From assembly GCF_031583145.1 (NCBI RefSeq), contig NZ_CP134050.1, positions 2,431,501 through 2,495,500 on the forward strand: a DNA stretch of 64,000 nucleotides. Direction: 5' to 3'. Shown here in pieces: positions 16,357 through 25,030 of the stretch. The stretch is from Brevibacillus brevis. GTDB lineage: Bacteria > Bacillota > Bacilli > Brevibacillales > Brevibacillaceae. Each line of letters begins with the position of its first letter. The first letter of the stretch is position 1. The notes beneath the pieces were generated by a model. The model did not search any database. It was not told where the DNA came from and was given only the letters and a program-made list of their open reading frames with translations. Position numbers and translations under genes: made by a program.

Positions 16357-18069
16357 TTACATCTCTTCCGGAGCTGCCAGTCCAAGCAGACGCAGGCCTT
16401 CCTTGAGGACCGCGACCACGGCGGCGACGAGCGCGAGGCGGGATGCCTTGACGTCCTCTTCTTCAGCGAGGATGCGGACGTTTGCGTAAAACTTGTTGAA
16501 CGACTGAGCCAGATCGATCACGTATTTGCCGATCTGGGACGGGTCGAAGTTGTCCGCTGCGCGATCGACGATTTCCGGGAAAACATTCAGAAGCGTAATG
16601 ACGGCCCATGCTTCCTTGCTGTACAGCGCGCCTGCAGCCAACGCTGCCGGAGCGGACTGGAAGCCGCCTCTGCGCAGCAGCGAGCATGCGCGCGCGTGGG
16701 TGTATTGCACGTAAGGCCCAGTCTCGCCTTCAAAGGTCAGCATTTCTTCCAGCGAGAAGTTGATGTCGTTCAGACGGTAGTTTTTCAGGTCGTGGAAAAT
16801 GACTGCGCCCACACCGACTTGGCGAGCGACCTCTTCCTTGTTTGCCAAAGAAGGGTTTTTCTCCTCGATCACCTTTTGCACGTCCGCGATGGCCTGGGCG
16901 AGCACTTCTTCCAGCAGGACGACTTTCCCTTTGCGGGTGGACATTTTCTTGCCGTCCTTGAGCATCATGCCAAACGGGATGTGGTGCATGTCGCGGGACC
17001 ATTCATAGCCCATTTTTTCCAGGACCTTGTAGAGCTGTTGGAAGTGGAGGCGCTGCTCGTTTCCAACGACGTACAGCGCTTTGGCGAAATCGTACGTCTC
17101 GTGGCGGTACAGGGCGGCGGCCAGATCTCGCGTCGCGTACAGCGTCGCACCATCCGATTTTTTGATCAGGCAAGGCGGCATGTCGTATTCATCCAGGTTG
17201 ACGACGAGTGCTCCTTCCGATTCGGTCAGGAGACCTTTTTCTTCCAGCAAAGTCACGACACGGTCCATCTTGTCGTTGTAGAACGCTTCGCCGTGGGTCG
17301 AGTCGAAGGAGACGTTCATCAGGTCGTAGATCTTCATGAACTCTTTCAGCGATTCGTCGCGGAACCATTTCCACAGATGCTGCGCTTCCTCGTCGCCGTC
17401 CTCGAGCTTTTTGAACCATTCCCGGCCCTGGTCCTCCAGAGAAGGATTGTCTTTTGCTTCCTCGTGAAAGCGTACGTACAGGGTGAGCAGCTCTTTGATT
17501 GGTTCGGCTTTTACTTTCGCTTCGTCCCCCCACAGGCGGTACGCCACGATCAGCTTTCCAAACTGGGTGCCCCAGTCGCCGAGATGGTTGATCCGCACGG
17601 GTTCATAGCCTTGCTTTTCCATGATGTTGGCGATCGCGTTGCCGATGACGGTGGAGCGCAGATGGCCCATGGAAAACGGCTTGGCGATGTTCGGGGAGGA
17701 GAGGTCGATCGGCACTTTGCGGCCTTTGCCTGCATCGCTGCTGCCGTAGTTGCTGCCTTGCGCGAGGATCGCTCCGATGACTTGCTCGGCGACGCTGGCC
17801 TGATCGAGGAACAGGTTGACGTACGGTCCGACAGCAGACACTTCGCGCAGCGGCGTTCCGCTGATTTTTCCTGCCAGCTCGGAGGCGATCATCGGCGGAG
17901 CCTTGCGCAGCGCTTTGGCCAGCTGGAAGCAAGGAAACGCGATGTCCCCCATGGCAGGATTCGGAGGTGTCTCCAGCATGCCGTATACCGTTTGTTCAGA
18001 AAAGTTTTCCACGCCCAGCTGTGCGAGCGCATCGGCGATTTTTTCCGCCACTTGGTGTTTGTAGCTCAT
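16357..18069 (-). CDS. argS: Arginyl-tRNA synthetase
   Basis: 570 aa, class I synthetase. The HIGH-type motif is in SSPNIAKPFSMGHLRST, the KMSKS-type motif is KMSTRKGKVVLLEE, and the DALR-type anticodon-binding domain forms the C-terminus (ending LRLLGLAAPEEM). It charges tRNA-Arg. The ATG has a ribosome site in GGAGATTGAC. Expression is controlled by a T-box leader just upstream with an arginine (CGC) specifier. Confidence 0.97.
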   Translation of the reverse strand: MSYKHQVAEKIADALAQLGVENFSEQTVYGMLETPPNPAMGDIAFPCFQLAKALRKAPPMIASELAGKISGTPLREVSAVGPYVNLFLDQASVAEQVIGAILAQGSNYGSSDAGKGRKVPIDLSSPNIAKPFSMGHLRSTVIGNAIANIMEKQGYEPVRINHLGDWGTQFGKLIVAYRLWGDEAKVKAEPIKELLTLYVRFHEEAKDNPSLEDQGREWFKKLEDGDEEAQHLWKWFRDESLKEFMKIYDLMNVSFDSTHGEAFYNDKMDRVVTLLEEKGLLTESEGALVVNLDEYDMPPCLIKKSDGATLYATRDLAAALYRHETYDFAKALYVVGNEQRLHFQQLYKVLEKMGYEWSRDMHHIPFGMMLKDGKKMSTRKGKVVLLEEVLAQAIADVQKVIEEKNPSLANKEEVARQVGVGAVIFHDLKNYRLNDINFSLEEMLTFEGETGPYVQYTHARACSLLRRGGFQSAPAALAAGALYSKEAWAVITLLNVFPEIVDRAADNFDPSQIGKYVIDLAQSFNKFYANVRILAEEEDVKASRLALVAAVVAVLKEGLRLLGLAAPEEM

Positions 18070-18113
18070 GTCAATCTCCTTTCAGATGGGAAAGAGGTAG
18101 GGGATGCTCTCAA

Positions 18114-18379
18114 TAAAAAAACCTCTGCGTCTCCTGTAAAAAAGAGACGAGAGGTTGTGCTCCCGCGGTGCCACTCTTGTTGTTTTTGCCAAGGCAAAAA
18201 CCGCTTGATCTGCTGTAACGGGCAGTCCCGGCGAATCCCTACGCGATCTGCGCATGCAGATGTTCAGGCCGCATCTCCGAGGTGCGCTTCCCCGCATGGT
18301 CTGGCATCGGGCTCGCACCGTCCCCGACTCGCTTAGGCATTTCCATGGAGTACTTTCCTCATCGTCGATAGTTCTATTC
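18114..18379 (-). promoter_or_regulatory. T-box riboswitch (tRNA-Arg, CGC specifier) upstream of argS
   Basis: On the minus strand the T-box core TGGCACCGCGG (18163-18173) precedes a terminator formed by CCTCTCGTCTC and GAGACGCAGAGG followed by seven T (18114-18154). In stem I the pattern GAAG-CGC-ACCTCGGAG places the specifier at 18284-18286, reading CGC (Arg), in the same context as the TTC specifier of the T-box at 60265-60516. Uncharged tRNA-Arg would favour the antiterminator and read-through into argS. Confidence 0.92.
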
Positions 18380-18385
18380 TTTAGC

Positions 18386-18415
18386 ATTATAGCTGGTGAG
18401 CCGCCGGTCGCGCAA
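18386..18415 (-). promoter_or_regulatory. Sigma-A promoter of the argS T-box
   Basis: Minus-strand -35 TTGCGC (18410-18415) and -10 TATAAT (18386-18391) with an 18-nt spacer. The -35 box touches the stop codon of the upstream gene, so argS has its own promoter within a very small gap. Confidence 0.7.
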
Positions 18416-18416
18416 C

Positions 18417-18911
18417 TCACTCTTCAGGCTTTCGCAAAATCTTGTCGAGCTGGGCGAAGTATTCCTGCGTCATTTTTTCCTTGTCCTCGGCGCTCAAATT
18501 CTCCGCGTTCATCCATTGCGCCTTGAACTGCTCCAGCTCCTTCAGCATGGCCAGCTCGGCGGCGGCGTCCTCTTCCAGATCATAGTTTTCCGTCGGATCG
18601 AACGGAATCAGGCGGTTGTCGTTGCCGCTGCGCAAATAGGGTGAACGCCAAAAGTCAGGGAAGCGGTACGACTGCTCGCCGAAGATCAATCCCAGCACAT
18701 CGTCCGATTCGAGCGGGAGGAAGTGGTCGTAGTGTTCGCGGCGTCCGCCTTCGGAAAGATTGATGTGGGACAGAGCGTAGCGCAAAAAATGTTCTCCCGT
18801 CTCCCGGTTTTTCACGATCGAGTACGTCTCGAAATCGCTCTGCTCCAGTTCCTTGATCGTTTCGAGAGCGGATAGAAATTCATCCTTCTCCCGTGAATGT
18901 AATGGGTCCAC
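18417..18911 (-). CDS. Hypothetical acidic protein, 164 aa
   Basis: Not recognised. The GTG start has AAAGGAG 11 nt upstream. The product is soluble and acidic, with IKELEQSDFETYSIVKNRETGEHFLRYALSHINL near the N-terminus, a central SYRFPDFWRSPYLR stretch and a helical, charged C-terminus (KEKMTQEYFAQLDKILRKPEE). The N-terminal pattern of a residue-by-residue domain with GEHFLRY suggests a fully folded enzyme-like or adaptor protein, but no catalytic motif is visible. It precedes argS on the same strand. Confidence 0.75.
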   Translation of the reverse strand: MDPLHSREKDEFLSALETIKELEQSDFETYSIVKNRETGEHFLRYALSHINLSEGGRREHYDHFLPLESDDVLGLIFGEQSYRFPDFWRSPYLRSGNDNRLIPFDPTENYDLEEDAAAELAMLKELEQFKAQWMNAENLSAEDKEKMTQEYFAQLDKILRKPEE

Positions 18912-19009
18912 AGCGATTCGCTCCTTTGCTTTGCTTCGATCCCATCATATCAAATGAGGCGGTGGCTGACAATGAACGGAGCACCGGGGAAGAACCCCCC
19001 TAAAAAACA

Positions 19010-19039
19010 AAAAAGCACCATATCGGTGCTTTTTCGTGT
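19010..19039 (-). terminator. Terminator of the YjcZ-type gene
   Basis: AAAAAGCACC (19010-19019) pairs with GGTGCTTTTT (19025-19034) around a five-base loop. The A/T-rich arms make it usable in both directions; it follows the small gene's stop directly. Confidence 0.8.
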
Positions 19040-19046
19040 GTAAAGA

Positions 19047-19145
19047 TTAATCGCAGTCACACCCCACGATTACCAACAAGATAAACAGTACGAGCACAAT
19101 GGCGAAAGTTTCACCAAAAAATCCTCCGCAGAAAGATGTACTCAT
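19047..19145 (-). CDS. YjcZ-family sporulation mini-protein, 32 aa
   Basis: The 32-residue product MSTSFCGGFFGETFAIVLVL(...)CDCD has a Cys-Gly-Gly/Phe-rich head, a single hydrophobic helix (AIVLVLFILLVIVG) and an acidic Cys tail, the layout of the YjcZ/SCO4848-like sporulation peptides common in Bacillales. GGAGGGG lies just upstream of the ATG on the minus strand and a terminator lies just after the stop. A second member of the family is at 44312-44404. A role in the spore or mother-cell membrane is by family only. Confidence 0.85.
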   Translation of the reverse strand: MSTSFCGGFFGETFAIVLVLFILLVIVGCDCD

Positions 19146-19276
19146 GTTTGTTTCCCCTCCTTTCGTTATGCTCTAGTCTATACACGAGAGCGGAGATTGG
19201 CGTGGGCGAATGACCAGTTCCGGGAAAAATGGGCGCAGACTTTTTCGACAACAGTAAATATTAGACAAATTCTCAA

Positions 19277-19305
19277 TTGACGAAGCGACAGGGGGGTGAT
19301 AAGAT
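19277..19305 (+). promoter_or_regulatory. Sigma-A promoter of the SAM-riboswitch transcript
   Basis: -35 TTGACG (19277-19282), 17-nt spacer, -10 TAAGAT (19300-19305), about 48 nt before the aptamer's first stem. Confidence 0.7.
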
Positions 19306-19359
19306 ACTTGCAAACATGATGGAAGCAATACAAGCTAGCAATTTCATATATGCGAACGA

Positions 19360-19525
19360 CTCTTATCCAGAGAGGCAGAGGGACTGGCCTGATGAAGCCT
19401 CGGCAACCGGTGTAAATCCGGTGCCAATTCCAGCAAAGCTACGGCTTTGAAAGATAAGAGGATGGCTCGGCGTTTCTGTAATCCGCGGACAAATCCTCTT
19501 CTTTTCAAAAGAAGGGGATTTTTTG
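19360..19525 (+). promoter_or_regulatory. SAM-I (S-box) riboswitch with terminator, upstream of metH
   Basis: P1 arms CTCTTATC (19360-19367) and GATAAGAG (19453-19460) enclose the S-box core: CCAGAGAGGCAGAGGGACTGG, GATGAAGCCTCGGCAACC, then GGTGCCAATTCC and AGCAAAGC. The expression platform is AATCCTCTTCTTTT/AAAAGAAGGGGATT (19492-19520) with a T run. AAGAGGAT after P1 can pair with ATCCTCTT of the terminator, giving the alternative antiterminator. SAM binding should terminate transcription of metH and the following gene. Confidence 0.96.
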
Positions 19526-19591
19526 TTACATCAAACGAAGGAGAGGGATTGGCGCGAGGGAAGCCGATTCCTTGAGAAAAGGAGCAAGCTG

Positions 19592-22500
19592 ATGAAACCG
19601 ACATTTCGCGAACAGCTATCCCGCAAGATATTGATTCTGGACGGCGCGATGGGGACGATGCTGCAGCAGGCAAACCTGACTGCCGCCGACTTTGGCGGCG
19701 AAGAGTACGACGGCTGCAACGAGCTGCTGAATTTGACCCGGCCCGATGTAATCCGCTCGATCCACGAGAAGTACCTGGAGGCGGGAGCAGATATCATCGA
19801 AACGAATACCTTCGGCGCGACCTCGATCGTGCTCGCCGAGTACGACGTTTCGGATAAAGACCTCGAGATCAACATTGCCGCAGCCCGTTTGGCTAAAGAA
19901 GCGTCGGAGAAATACGCGACGAGCGAATGGCCGCGCTTCGTGGCCGGCTCGATGGGACCGACGACGAAGACGCTTGCCTTGACAGGCGGAGTCACCTTCG
20001 ACGAGCTGATAGAAGCGTACTATCGCCAGGCAAAGGGCCTGATCCTGGGCGGAGCGGATGTGCTGCTCCTGGAGACCTCTCAGGATACATTGAATGTCAA
20101 GGCTGGGGGCATCGGGATTCGCAAAGCCTTCACCGAACTGGGCACCGAGCTGCCCGTCATGCTTTCCGGAACGATCGAGCCGATGGGAACGACGCTCGCC
20201 GGTCAAAACATAGAAGCTTTCTATTTCTCCCTGGAGCATCTCAAACCGGTCACGGTCGGTCTGAACTGTGCGACCGGACCCGAGTTTATGCGCGACCATC
20301 TGCGAACGCTCTCCGGCCTGGCGCAGTGCGGCATCAGCTGTTATCCAAACGCGGGGCTGCCGGATGAAAACGGGCATTACCACGAGACACCGCAAGGCCT
20401 CGCCGCCAAAATGCGGGCATTCGCGGAGCAGGGCTGGCTGAACGTCGCGGGAGGGTGCTGCGGCACGACGCCGGAGCATATCAAGGCGATGGCGGAGGCG
20501 CTCGCAGATTGCAAGCCGCGGACCCAGGCTGTGGAACCGGTCAGCGCCGTATCGGGAATCGACGTCGTCTACGTGGAAGACGACAACCGTCCGCTGCTCG
20601 TGGGTGAGCGGACCAACGTCATCGGTTCGAAAAAGTTCCGTGACCTCATCGCAGCAGGCAAGTACGAAGAGGCGTCGGACATCGCCCGGGCGCAAGTGAA
20701 ACGCGGCGCGCATGTCATCGACATCTGCCTGGCCGACCCGGACCGTGACGAATACGAAGATATGGAAAAATTTTTGCAATTTGTCGTGAAAAAGGTCAAG
20801 GCCCCCCTCATGATCGACTCCACCGATGCGAAGGTGATGGAGCTGGGTCTTCGCTATTCGCAAGGAAAGGCGATTCTGAACTCGATCAACCTGGAGGACG
20901 GACTGGAGCGCTTTGAGGAAGTCGCCCCGCTGATCCACAAGTTCGGGGCAGCGGTCGTAGTGGGAACGATCGAAGAAGCAGGGATGGCCGTCACACGCGA
21001 GAAAAAGCTGGAGGTCGCCAAACGCTCCTACGATATCTTGGTGAACCAGTACAAAGTCAAACCGCAGGACATCATTTTCGATCCGCTCGTTTTTCCGGTC
21101 GGAACGGGAGACGAGCAGTACATCGGTTCGGCGCTTGAAACGGTGGAAGGGATTCGGCTGATCAAACAGGCGATGCCGGAATGCAAGACCATACTAGGGG
21201 TCAGCAATGTCTCCTTCGGTCTGCCTCCTGCAGGCCGGGAAGTGCTGAACGCGGTATTCCTGTACCATACGACGCTTGCCGGTCTGGACTACGCGATTGT
21301 CAACACCGAGAAGCTCGAGCGTTATGCTTCGATCCCGGAAGAGGAGCGGAAGCTGGCGGAAGCGCTCCTGTTCGAAACGAACGACGAGACGCTGGCTGCC
21401 TTCACAGAGTTTTATCGCCAGAAGAAAAAGGAAGTGAGCGTGGAAGTCTCCTCGCTGACGCTGGAGGAGCGGCTGGCGCGCTACGTCGTGGAAGGCTCCA
21501 AGGATGGCTTGTTCGACGATCTGAAGCTCGCGCTGGAGAAGTACGCTCCGCTGGAAATTATCAACGGGCCGCTGATGGCGGGAATGGAAGAGGTCGGCCG
21601 CCTGTTCAACGGCAACCAGCTGATCGTCGCGGAGGTCCTGCAAAGCGCGGAGGTCATGAAAGCATCCGTGTCGTATCTGGAGCCGTTCATGGAGAAGACG
21701 GAATCGGCAGCCAAAGGAAAGATTTTGCTTGCGACAGTCAAGGGCGATGTGCATGACATCGGGAAAAACCTCGTGGAAATTATCCTCGCAAACAACGGCT
21801 ATGAAGTCGTCAACCTCGGGATCAAGGTACCGCCGGAGCAATTGATCGCCGCTTGCCGTGAAGAAAAGCCGGATGCCATCGGCTTGTCGGGGCTGTTGGT
21901 GAAATCGGCCCAGCAGATGGTCATCACGGCACAAGATTTGCGGGATGCGGGAATCGATGTGCCGATGATGGTCGGAGGGGCCGCGCTGACGCGAAAATTC
22001 ACCTCCAACCGGATCGCACCGGAATATCGAGGCATCGTCCTGTATGCCAAGGATGCAATGGATGGGCTGGATTTGGTGAACCGCCTGCAAAATCCGGAAG
22101 AGCGTGAGCGGCTGATCCAGGAGCAGCAGCTTTTGCATGAGGCGGCGGCTGCCGCCGTGCAGCCCGTCCAGGAAACGAAGAAATCGCCGCTCCCAGCCCG
22201 CTCTGCCATCAGCAAGACGGTGCCCGTGCACATTCCGCCGGATTGCGAACGCCACGTCCTGCGGCAGTACCCGATTGCTCATTTGCAGCCGTACCTGAAT
22301 TTGCGGATGCTGCTGGGCAAGCACCTGGGAGTACGCGGAAACGTCGACAAGCTGCTCGAATCGGGGGACGAAAAAGTGCTCCAGCTCTACGAAATCGTCG
22401 AAGAGCTGTTGAACGAAGCCAAGCAGCAGGGTACGATTACCGCCCACGGTGTTTATCAATTTTTCCCTGCCCAATCGGACGGCAATGACGTGCTCGTCTA

Positions 22501-23041
22501 CGATCCGAAGGACCACAGCAAGCTCTTGGAACGATTCCAGTTCCCGCGCCAGCCAGAGGAGCCGCACTTGTGCCTGGCGGATTTTCTCAGACCGGTGGAA
22601 AGCGGCGAAATGGACTATGTCGGATTCTTGACCGTGACCGCAGGAGGAGGCATCCGCGAGCGTTCGACCGAGTTGAAAGAACGCGGCGACTATTTGCGCT
22701 CCCACGTCCTCCAGGCATTGGCATTGGAGCTGGCAGAAGCGTTTGCCGAGCGGATTCACCACATCATGCGCGATGTATGGGGAATTCCCGATCCGGCTGA
22801 GATGACCATGCTGGAGCGCTTCGGGGCCCGCTACCAAGGGATACGCGTCTCGTTCGGATATCCCGCGTGCCCGAATTTGGAGGATCAGGCCCAGCTGTTC
22901 CGCTTGCTGCAGCCGCAGAGCATCGGCGTGCAGCTGACCGAAGGCTTCATGATGGAGCCGGAAGCATCGGTCTCCGCCATGGTGTTTGCCCATCCGGAAG
23001 CCCGTTATTTTAACGCCGGACCGTCGGTGTTTGAAGCGTAA
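19592..23041 (+). CDS. metH: Cobalamin-dependent methionine synthase
   Basis: 1149 aa with all four modules in order. Homocysteine-binding domain 1-325 (ILDGAMGTMLQ; zinc Cys pair in GGCCGTTPEHI). Pterin-binding domain about 355-610 (LVGERTNVIGSKKF; INSINLEDG). Cobalamin cap and binding domain about 650-880, with the base-off His in GDVHDIGKNLVEIIL and the GLSGLLVKS loop. C-terminal AdoMet activation domain (RYQGIRVSFGYPACPNLEDQ). It transfers the methyl group of 5-methyl-THF to homocysteine. The ATG at 19592 has AAAAGGAG upstream; an earlier in-frame start lies inside the riboswitch terminator. It is the first gene of a SAM-controlled operon. Confidence 0.97.
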   Translation: MKPTFREQLSRKILILDGAMGTMLQQANLTAADFGGEEYDGCNELLNLTRPDVIRSIHEKYLEAGADIIETNTFGATSIVLAEYDVSDKDLEINIAAARLAKEASEKYATSEWPRFVAGSMGPTTKTLALTGGVTFDELIEAYYRQAKGLILGGADVLLLETSQDTLNVKAGGIGIRKAFTELGTELPVMLSGTIEPMGTTLAGQNIEAFYFSLEHLKPVTVGLNCATGPEFMRDHLRTLSGLAQCGISCYPNAGLPDENGHYHETPQGLAAKMRAFAEQGWLNVAGGCCGTTPEHIKAMAEALADCKPRTQAVEPVSAVSGIDVVYVEDDNRPLLVGERTNVIGSKKFRDLIAAGKYEEASDIARAQVKRGAHVIDICLADPDRDEYEDMEKFLQFVVKKVKAPLMIDSTDAKVMELGLRYSQGKAILNSINLEDGLERFEEVAPLIHKFGAAVVVGTIEEAGMAVTREKKLEVAKRSYDILVNQYKVKPQDIIFDPLVFPVGTGDEQYIGSALETVEGIRLIKQAMPECKTILGVSNVSFGLPPAGREVLNAVFLYHTTLAGLDYAIVNTEKLERYASIPEEERKLAEALLFETNDETLAAFTEFYRQKKKEVSVEVSSLTLEERLARYVVEGSKDGLFDDLKLALEKYAPLEIINGPLMAGMEEVGRLFNGNQLIVAEVLQSAEVMKASVSYLEPFMEKTESAAKGKILLATVKGDVHDIGKNLVEIILANNGYEVVNLGIKVPPEQLIAACREEKPDAIGLSGLLVKSAQQMVITAQDLRDAGIDVPMMVGGAALTRKFTSNRIAPEYRGIVLYAKDAMDGLDLVNRLQNPEERERLIQEQQLLHEAAAAAVQPVQETKKSPLPARSAISKTVPVHIPPDCERHVLRQYPIAHLQPYLNLRMLLGKHLGVRGNVDKLLESGDEKVLQLYEIVEELLNEAKQQGTITAHGVYQFFPAQSDGNDVLVYDPKDHSKLLERFQFPRQPEEPHLCLADFLRPVESGEMDYVGFLTVTAGGGIRERSTELKERGDYLRSHVLQALALELAEAFAERIHHIMRDVWGIPDPAEMTMLERFGARYQGIRVSFGYPACPNLEDQAQLFRLLQPQSIGVQLTEGFMMEPEASVSAMVFAHPEARYFNAGPSVFEA

Positions 23042-23061
23042 ACGGAATCAAAAGGAGAGAA

Positions 23062-24948
23062 GTGATTGAGTTGACGACGAGCAAGAAAGATTTGCGCGAG
23101 TACTTGCAGGATCACCTGCTGATTGGTGACGGAGCGATGGCGACCCAGCTTTACCGGCTGGGCGTCCCGATGGGGGTCAGCTTTGAGGAGCTGTGCCTCT
23201 CCAATCCCAAGCTCGTGCAAGAAGTGCACGACTCCTATTACGAGGCGGGAGCGAGGCTTCTGGAGACCAATACGTATTCGGCAAACAGGGACTCCCTGTC
23301 CCGCTACGGGCTGGAGCATAAAGTGGCGAGGATCAATCGCCTGGCGGTGAAAATCGCCCGAGAGTCGGCGAAAGACGACGCGTATGTCGCCGGGAGCATC
23401 GGTTCGATCTTGGCGGGGCGCGTACGAAAAAAAGTGCTGGATGAATATCGCGACCAGTACGAAGAGCAGGCGATCGCCTTGCTGCATGCAGGGGTCGACG
23501 CCATCATCCTGGAGACCTTTCTGGATGTGGAGGAGCTGCTGCTGGCGCTGGAGGTCATCCGGCCGCTGACAGACGCTCCGCTGATCGCTCAGCTAGCCAC
23601 GCTGGAGGTAGGGCGGACGCGGGATGGATACGCGTTGACAGAGGCGTTTCGTCAATTGAAGGCAGCGGGGGCCGACGTGATCGGTCTCAACTGTCGCCTC
23701 GGCCCTGCCGAAATATTGCGATCGTTTGAAAATGTGACGGTGCCGGAGCAGACGCTGCTGTCAGCCTTTCCCAATGCAGGGAGGCTGGGGCTTACGGACG
23801 GAGAGTACGCGTACAAGTCGACTCCCGACTATTTCGCAAAGAGTGCCTTGCGTCTGCGGGAGCAAGGAATCCGGCTCCTGGGAGGCTGCTGCGGGACGAC
23901 CCCACAGCACGTCAAGGCGATGGCAGACGCTCTGGAATCGCTGGAGCCGCAACTCCGGGTCAACCCGATCTTCACACAGGGCGACAGCCCGCAGGTGTCG
24001 GTCCAGCATGTGCGGGACGCAGACAAACCGAGCATCGTCGAGCGAGTCAAGACAGAGACGACGATCATCGTCGAGTTCGATCCGCCGCGCGATCTGGATG
24101 CCGATTCGTTTTTGGAAGGCTGCTGCGAACTGCACAGAGCCGGGGCGGATGCGATTACCCTGGCGGACAATTCGCTCGCGACCGTACGGATGAGCAATAT
24201 GGCTTTGGGAGCGTTGATGAAGAGCAGGCACGGCATCGAGCCGCTGCTGCACATCGCGTGCCGCGACCGCAACCTGATCGGCCAGCAGTCCCATCTGATG
24301 GGGCTGCATGCGCTCGGCATCGACCAAATCCTGGTGATCACCGGAGACCCGTCCCGCTTCGGGGATTTGCCAGGGGCCACCTCGGTATTTGACGTTACTT
24401 CCTTCGATTTGATTCGGATGGTGAAGCAGTTGAACGAAGGCGTCTCGTTCGCAGGCCGTCCTCTCAAGCAAAAGGCCCAGTTCATAGTAGGCGCGGCGTT
24501 CAACCCGAACGTCAGACAGATGGATGCGGCGATCGCCCGGCTGGAAAAGAAAGTGGAGGCAGGGGCTGATTACATCATGACTCAGCCTGTGTACGACGCC
24601 GAGTCAATCAAGCTCGTGTACGAAGCTACGAAGCATATCGACATTCCGGTTTTCCTCGGCATCATGCCATTGACCAGCTCGCGAAATGCGGAATTCCTGC
24701 ATAATGAAGTGCCAGGCATCAAGCTGTCCCCCGAAGCGCTGGAGAGGATGAAGAGAGTGCAGCAGGGAGAAGCGGCCCGGCAGGAAGGGATCCAGATGGC
24801 CAAGGAGCTGCTCGATACGGCTATCCGTTATTTCAACGGGATTTACCTGATCACACCGTTCCACTATTCCTCCATGACTGCCGAGCTGGTGCAATACGTG
24901 CGTCAGCAAAGCGCTTTGCTGAAAGTACAGGCGGCCGCACATACGTGA
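23062..24948 (+). CDS. Bifunctional homocysteine S-methyltransferase / methylenetetrahydrofolate reductase (YitJ-like)
   Basis: 628 aa fusion. Residues 1-300 form a homocysteine S-methyltransferase domain (LIGDGAMATQLYRLG; ETNTYSANR; zinc Cys pair in GGCCGTTPQHVKAMADAL). Residues about 330-620 form a methylenetetrahydrofolate reductase domain (TIIVEFDPPRDLDAD; HIACRDRN; ILVITGDP; DYIMTQPVYDAE; FLGIMPLTSSRNAEFL). The gene follows metH by 20 nt with AAAAGGAG before GTG 23062 (TTG 23071 is an alternative start). It can make 5-methyl-THF for MetH; the methyltransferase half is redundant with MetH or serves a different methyl donor such as S-methylmethionine. Confidence 0.92.
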   Translation: MIELTTSKKDLREYLQDHLLIGDGAMATQLYRLGVPMGVSFEELCLSNPKLVQEVHDSYYEAGARLLETNTYSANRDSLSRYGLEHKVARINRLAVKIARESAKDDAYVAGSIGSILAGRVRKKVLDEYRDQYEEQAIALLHAGVDAIILETFLDVEELLLALEVIRPLTDAPLIAQLATLEVGRTRDGYALTEAFRQLKAAGADVIGLNCRLGPAEILRSFENVTVPEQTLLSAFPNAGRLGLTDGEYAYKSTPDYFAKSALRLREQGIRLLGGCCGTTPQHVKAMADALESLEPQLRVNPIFTQGDSPQVSVQHVRDADKPSIVERVKTETTIIVEFDPPRDLDADSFLEGCCELHRAGADAITLADNSLATVRMSNMALGALMKSRHGIEPLLHIACRDRNLIGQQSHLMGLHALGIDQILVITGDPSRFGDLPGATSVFDVTSFDLIRMVKQLNEGVSFAGRPLKQKAQFIVGAAFNPNVRQMDAAIARLEKKVEAGADYIMTQPVYDAESIKLVYEATKHIDIPVFLGIMPLTSSRNAEFLHNEVPGIKLSPEALERMKRVQQGEAARQEGIQMAKELLDTAIRYFNGIYLITPFHYSSMTAELVQYVRQQSALLKVQAAAHT

Positions 24949-24968
24949 GGTGCCAATTGAAAGAAAAA

Positions 24969-25030
24969 GGGCTCTTGCATGAAGAGGATGGCAATTTGTG
25001 CCGCTCTTCATTCGAGAGCCCTCATTTTTT
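24969..25030 (+). terminator. Terminator of the metH operon
   Basis: AGGGCTCT (24969-24976) pairs with AGAGCCCT (25016-25023), with inner GAAGAG/CTCTTC pairing, followed by CATTTTTTCC. It overlaps the end of the opposing gene by 15-20 nt. Confidence 0.75.

Noticed and set aside
16696-18336. A 546-codon open frame antisense to argS
   Set aside because: It mirrors argS on the opposite strand in a GC-rich region, has no ribosome site and a composition (many Val, Phe, Arg, His) typical of antisense frames. argS motifs are intact.
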